Assembly (NCBI GenBank): GCA_018823905.1
Contig: JAHJHL010000214.1
Span: 1 to 37,853, forward strand
DNA length: 37,853 nucleotides
From: Alphaproteobacteria bacterium
GTDB taxonomy: Bacteria; Pseudomonadota; Alphaproteobacteria; Sphingomonadales; Sphingomonadaceae
Direction of reading: 5' to 3'
Shown here: one piece after another, positions 34,610 to 37,853 of the stretch
Numbering within the stretch: position 1 is the stretch's first letter
Layout of the letters: every line of letters begins with the position of its first letter
The notes under the pieces: model-generated
What the model saw: only the letters and a program-made list of their open reading frames with translations
Told to the model about the DNA's origin: nothing
Databases searched by the model: none
Position numbers and translations under genes: made by a program

Positions 34610-35200
34610 CTAATCATCGTCGCGAACGGGAACCATCAGCCGAAACTTGTCGATTTCGCACTTCGCACCCGTCCGCGCGTGGATCTGATCGCGATCCTCG
34701 CACAGCTTCCCGTCCTTGCTGCCCTGCATGTAAAAGCCCGCGTAAAAGTCGAGCGCGCGGCACCCGCGATTAAGCTGCGCGCGCAGCCGCTGTTTCTGCC
34801 GCGTGATGATGTCGATGCTGTCGCGCTGGGTCGCCTGCATCCCCATGATATTGCGCATCGCCACGCATTTGGGCGCCTTTTTCTCTTTCCACACAATCGG
34901 GATTTCGGTCGCCCGCCGCGACGGCATCGGTCCCGCGGCAAAATTGTTGAGCTGCGAACGCTGGGCGGGAACGCGGATGATCAGTTGCTGCTCGATCACC
35001 ACCTGCCAAAAGGATGTGATCTGCTCGGGCGTCGGCGCGGTGAGCGCAACCAGCGGTTCGGGCGCCGCGACGGGCGGCAGGGCGTCGGCGGCAGGAGCTG
35101 CAGCCGCAAACCACAGGACAAGGGCGTTCAGCACAGCCGCGCTACCGCTCCTTCGGCGTCCTGTCGATAATTGCTGCCCACCCGTAACTCCCGCGTCCAT
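34610..35200 (-). CDS. Exported hypothetical protein
   Basis: A 196-residue ORF with a hydrophobic stretch LNALVLWFAAAAPAADA that fits a signal peptide, then a domain with FWQVVIEQQLIIRVPAQRS, KEKKAPKCVAMRNIMGMQ and two spaced cysteines near the end (RGCRALDF, DGKLCEDRD). No family is recognised. The annotated ATG at 35200 gives a 22-residue leader before the hydrophobic part; a GTG at 35134, with AAGGAG about 13 bases upstream, would give a cleaner signal peptide. Periplasmic location is likely. Confidence 0.6.
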   Translation of the reverse strand: MDAGVTGGQQLSTGRRRSGSAAVLNALVLWFAAAAPAADALPPVAAPEPLVALTAPTPEQITSFWQVVIEQQLIIRVPAQRSQLNNFAAGPMPSRRATEIPIVWKEKKAPKCVAMRNIMGMQATQRDSIDIITRQKQRLRAQLNRGCRALDFYAGFYMQGSKDGKLCEDRDQIHARTGAKCEIDKFRLMVPVRDDD

Positions 35201-35311
35201 AGCCGCTGGACGAAAAACTGATATTCATCCAACGCTGGCTTTAGCAGCCGTGATTGAACATCAAATGAACTATATTCGCTCTGTCGTCGCCGCAAGATCG
35301 GAAACCTACGC

Positions 35312-36736
35312 ATGACCCGAACGCCATCCAAGCCGTTTCTCGATCGTCTGGCTGGGTTGCTGGGTCCAAAGGGCTACACGGATGATGCCGAAACCATGGC
35401 GCCGTGGCTCACCGACTGGCGCGGTAAATATACCGGGCGCGCCGCGGCGATGCTGTCCCCAGCCTCGACCGAAGAGGTCGCCGCCGTCGTCAGTCTTTGT
35501 GCCAAAGAGCTGGTCGCGCTGGTACCGCAGGGCGGCAACAGCGGGATGGTCGGCGGTGCCACCCCCGACGCGGACGGCAACCAACTGTTGCTCAGCCTGC
35601 GCCGCATGAACCGGGTACGTTCGATCGATACCGCCGCACGGGTCGCGGTGGCCGAGGCGGGCGTGATCCTCGAAACCTTTCATCACGAAACGCTCGCCCA
35701 CAGCCTGCGCTTTCCCCTGACCCTCGGCGGCAAGGGCTCGGCGACGATCGGCGGCCTCGTCTCAACCAACGCCGGCGGTACGCAGGTGCTGCGCCACGGC
35801 ACAATGCGCGCGCTGGTCGCGGGGATTGAAGCGGTGCTTCCCGACGGCAGCATCTTGGACGGCCTCGCGCCGCTCAAGAAAGACAACCGCGGTTATGACC
35901 TGCGGCACCTGCTCTGCGGCGCTGAAGGGACGCTGGGCATCATCACCGCCGCGAGTCTCCATCTCGTGCCCGCCGCTGCTGCACGCCGCACCGCGTGGAT
36001 CGCGATCGATTCGCCCGATCGTGCGCTCCTTCTGCTCCGCCAACTCGACGCCAGCATCGGGCGCGAACTGGAAGGGTTCGAAATCATCCCGCACGCCTGC
36101 CTCGATGCTGTGCTGCGCCACATCCCGCAAACCCGCGCGCCGGTCGCCGCGCCGCATCCTTGGTATGTGCTGGCTGAACTGGCGGGTGATGATGATCAGG
36201 CGCTTACCGCTACGCTTGAGCGCGAACTTGCCGCGGCGCTCGACGCCGGATTGATTCGCGACGTCGTGATTGCCAAAAACGATCGTGAAAGCGACGATTT
36301 CTGGCGCCTGCGCGATTCGATTTCAGAAGCCGAGCGCGCCGAGGGACCGGCGTTGCAACATGACGTCAGCGTCCCCGTTGACCGGATGCCGACCTTCATC
36401 GCCGACAACCCGGCGCGACTGACGGCCGCCTTCCCCGGAACCCGCGCACTGTCGTTCGGGCATCTGGGTGATGGCAATGTCCATCACCATGTCCAACCCC
36501 CAGTCGGCGTCGATGGCGCCGCGTGGCTCGCCGAGCATGGTGCCGCGGTCAGCCGCCTGGTCTATGCGCATGTCATCGAACTCGGCGGTTCGCTGTCGGC
36601 CGAACATGGCATCGGTCAGATGAAGCGCGATGTCCTCGCCGAACTCGACAGCCCGGCACGATTGGCGGCGCTGCGCGGGATCAAGGCCGGTATCGACCCG
36701 GCGGGTATCTTCAATCCGGGCAAGCTGATCGGCTGA
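35312..36736 (+). CDS. FAD-binding oxidoreductase, GlcD / D-2-hydroxyacid dehydrogenase type
   Basis: A 474-residue flavoprotein of the vanillyl-alcohol-oxidase/GlcD family. The FAD PP-loop is VPQGGNSGMVGGATPD, with a second FAD segment LGGKGSATIGGLVSTNAGGT and LCGAEGTLGIITAASLHLVP. The C-terminal FAD-oxidase domain has FGHLGDGNVHHHVQPP (metal and substrate region) and SLSAEHGIGQMKRD. Likely substrates are D-2-hydroxyacids such as D-lactate or D-2-hydroxyglutarate; the exact one cannot be read. The ATG at 35312 has only a weak ribosome-binding site. Confidence 0.9.
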   Translation: MTRTPSKPFLDRLAGLLGPKGYTDDAETMAPWLTDWRGKYTGRAAAMLSPASTEEVAAVVSLCAKELVALVPQGGNSGMVGGATPDADGNQLLLSLRRMNRVRSIDTAARVAVAEAGVILETFHHETLAHSLRFPLTLGGKGSATIGGLVSTNAGGTQVLRHGTMRALVAGIEAVLPDGSILDGLAPLKKDNRGYDLRHLLCGAEGTLGIITAASLHLVPAAAARRTAWIAIDSPDRALLLLRQLDASIGRELEGFEIIPHACLDAVLRHIPQTRAPVAAPHPWYVLAELAGDDDQALTATLERELAAALDAGLIRDVVIAKNDRESDDFWRLRDSISEAERAEGPALQHDVSVPVDRMPTFIADNPARLTAAFPGTRALSFGHLGDGNVHHHVQPPVGVDGAAWLAEHGAAVSRLVYAHVIELGGSLSAEHGIGQMKRDVLAELDSPARLAALRGIKAGIDPAGIFNPGKLIG

Positions 36737-36846
36737 CCCGTTCCCCCGCGCACCATCGCCCCCTTGCGCCGCGCGGCGCAGGTCAATAAGGCGCGCTGTT
36801 ATCTTTTGCGTCCCGGCTGGTCGGGACACCCTACCGGAGTTTTATC

Positions 36847-37626
36847 ATGGCCACTGCGCCCGCCCCTGCCAACCTGCCGCTTTTCTACAAGGATCTGTTG
36901 CCGCTTTCGAGCGTGGATCATGCCGATTTCCACGCGCGTTCGCTGGACAACGCCGATTTCCTGATCAACCAGCATGCGGTTCCGCTGACGTCGGACGAAT
37001 TTGTGTCGGCTTGCCGCCACTATCCGATCGTCTTTTCGGCGGGTGATAATCCGGTGCCGCTGGCGCTGATGGGCCTGAACGAAGGCGTCAACACGTTCGT
37101 CGATGATCAGGGGAAGCTGGTCAATCCGGTTTATGTTCCGGCCTATATCCGTCGCTATCCGTTCCTGCTCGCGCGCCTGCAGCCGGATTCGGATGAGCTG
37201 TCGCTTTGCTTTGACCCGACTTCAGGCGCCGTCGGCAAGTTCGACGAAGGCGACGCGATGTTCGAAAACGGCCAGCCGACCGCACCGGTTCAGGCGATCC
37301 TCGAATTCTGCAAAATGTTCGAAGAAGCCGGGCAGCGCACCGGCGCCTTCATGGATGAGCTGAAGAAGGCCGACCTGCTGATGGAAGGCGAAGTCAGCAT
37401 CCAGCAGGAAGGTAATGACAAGCCTTACATATACCGCGGCTTCCAGATGGTGGACGAAAACAAGCTGCGCGAGCTGCGCGGCGATGTCCTGCGCAAGATG
37501 ATGCAAAACGGCATCCTGGCGCTGATCTTCGCCCATCTTTTCTCGCTTCAGCTGATGCGCGAGGTTTTCGCCGAGCAGGTAAAAGCCGGCAAGGTGCCCG
37601 AATATCAGGAAGTCCCGAAAGTCTGA
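36847..37626 (+). CDS. SapC family protein
   Basis: A 259-residue protein of the SapC (PF07277-type) family, named for a Campylobacter S-layer-associated protein and common in sphingomonads and caulobacters. It shows FYKDLLPLSSVDHADFHARS, HYPIVFSAGDNPVPLALMGL and PAYIRRYPFLLARLQPDSD. Function is uncertain; in other bacteria it sits near sugar-sensing TonB systems. The ATG has GGAG eight bases upstream. A small hairpin GTCCCG/CGGGAC (36810-36827) lies just before the ribosome-binding site. Confidence 0.92.
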   Translation: MATAPAPANLPLFYKDLLPLSSVDHADFHARSLDNADFLINQHAVPLTSDEFVSACRHYPIVFSAGDNPVPLALMGLNEGVNTFVDDQGKLVNPVYVPAYIRRYPFLLARLQPDSDELSLCFDPTSGAVGKFDEGDAMFENGQPTAPVQAILEFCKMFEEAGQRTGAFMDELKKADLLMEGEVSIQQEGNDKPYIYRGFQMVDENKLRELRGDVLRKMMQNGILALIFAHLFSLQLMREVFAEQVKAGKVPEYQEVPKV

Positions 37627-37640
37627 GAGGCATGACCGCG

Positions 37641-37853
37641 ATGGCCACCTTGGCAGAAACCACCGGCACCGCCGGACCGCGTTACACCAAGGTGGCCATC
37701 TGGCTTCACTGGCTGATCGCCCTGGCGGTCATCGCCAATATCGGCCTGGCCATGTTGACCGAGGGTTTGCCGCGCGAAACGCAGCGCGCCGCGATGGATG
37801 TGCACAAGGCGTTGGGCATCACCGTGCTCGCGTTGACCGTCATTCGCATTGCA
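37641..37853 (+). CDS. Cytochrome b561 (partial, cut by window end)
   Basis: The first 71 residues show the start of a di-haem cytochrome b561: TKVAIWLHWLIALAVIANIG with the first haem-ligand histidine in a transmembrane helix, then the second helix with MDVHKALGITVLALTVIRIA. The product would pass electrons in the inner membrane. ATG 37641 is preferred because GAGAGG lies 10 bases upstream; ATG 37632, in frame, is only one base after that tract. The gene continues past the window. Confidence 0.85.
   Translation, partial: MATLAETTGTAGPRYTKVAIWLHWLIALAVIANIGLAMLTEGLPRETQRAAMDVHKALGITVLALTVIRIA

Overview
The window reads as chromosome from a G+C-rich alphaproteobacterium of the sphingomonad group (Sphingopyxis/Sphingomonas-like). 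That placement is inferred from gene content and codon use: dense GCC/GGC/CGC/GAC codons, an AmpG-like permease, SapC, an RsuA/RluB-type pseudouridine synthase directly followed by rsmD, and a CurA-like reductase. It was not tested by any search.

Left host flank (1-10703): folC converges on an AmpG-like permease. Next come a single-domain response regulator, a pseudouridine synthase-rsmD pair that matures rRNA, a UvrD/PcrA helicase, a DUF4349-type lipoprotein, an Asp/Asn beta-hydroxylase-like protein with an N-terminal helical-repeat region, and an acyl-CoA dehydrogenase. All look like ordinary core genes.

Centre (10704-31918): a 21.2-kb integrated element occupies a tRNA-Ala(CGC) gene. Its ends are an exact 50-bp direct repeat. 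The left copy is an orphan 3' tRNA fragment and the right copy completes the working tRNA gene. A tyrosine integrase lies just inside the left end. Paired TTCCATAC motifs, one helical turn apart, lie just inside both ends. The early module is integrase, small membrane protein, AlpA-type DNA-binding protein, RepA/RecA-like ATPase and a strong 13-bp hairpin. It is followed by one 6.8-kb gene for a 2280-residue 'polyvalent' protein with a ParB/DdrB-like domain, an HEWGH zinc-peptidase-like segment and a long C-terminal region. Then come two lower-G+C hypothetical genes, a nuclease-like gene remnant, a large serine recombinase with three C-terminal homing-endonuclease-associated-like repeats, a cluster of small genes (one frameshifted), an unknown 319-residue protein, and a single-chain MmeI-family (type IIL) restriction-modification enzyme. 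I see no capsid, tail, terminase, relaxase or type IV secretion gene. The layout fits a phage satellite or a mobilisable island better than a complete prophage or ICE. A satellite-sized element that gives a third of its length to one giant polyvalent protein is the most unusual thing in the window.

Right host flank (31945-37853): the tRNA-Ala promoter, a CurA-like NADP-dependent oxidoreductase, a convergent DEAD-box RNA helicase, a small exported protein, a GlcD-type FAD oxidoreductase, a SapC family protein and the start of a cytochrome b561 gene cut by the window edge.

Stretches over 300 bases without a confident gene are 24872-25376 (two hairpins, gene debris) and 31053-31531 (AT-rich palindromic promoter region, then very G+C-rich sequence with no start signal). 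The shorter gaps 12436-12658 and 14513-14772 hold direct repeats and a hairpin, respectively.
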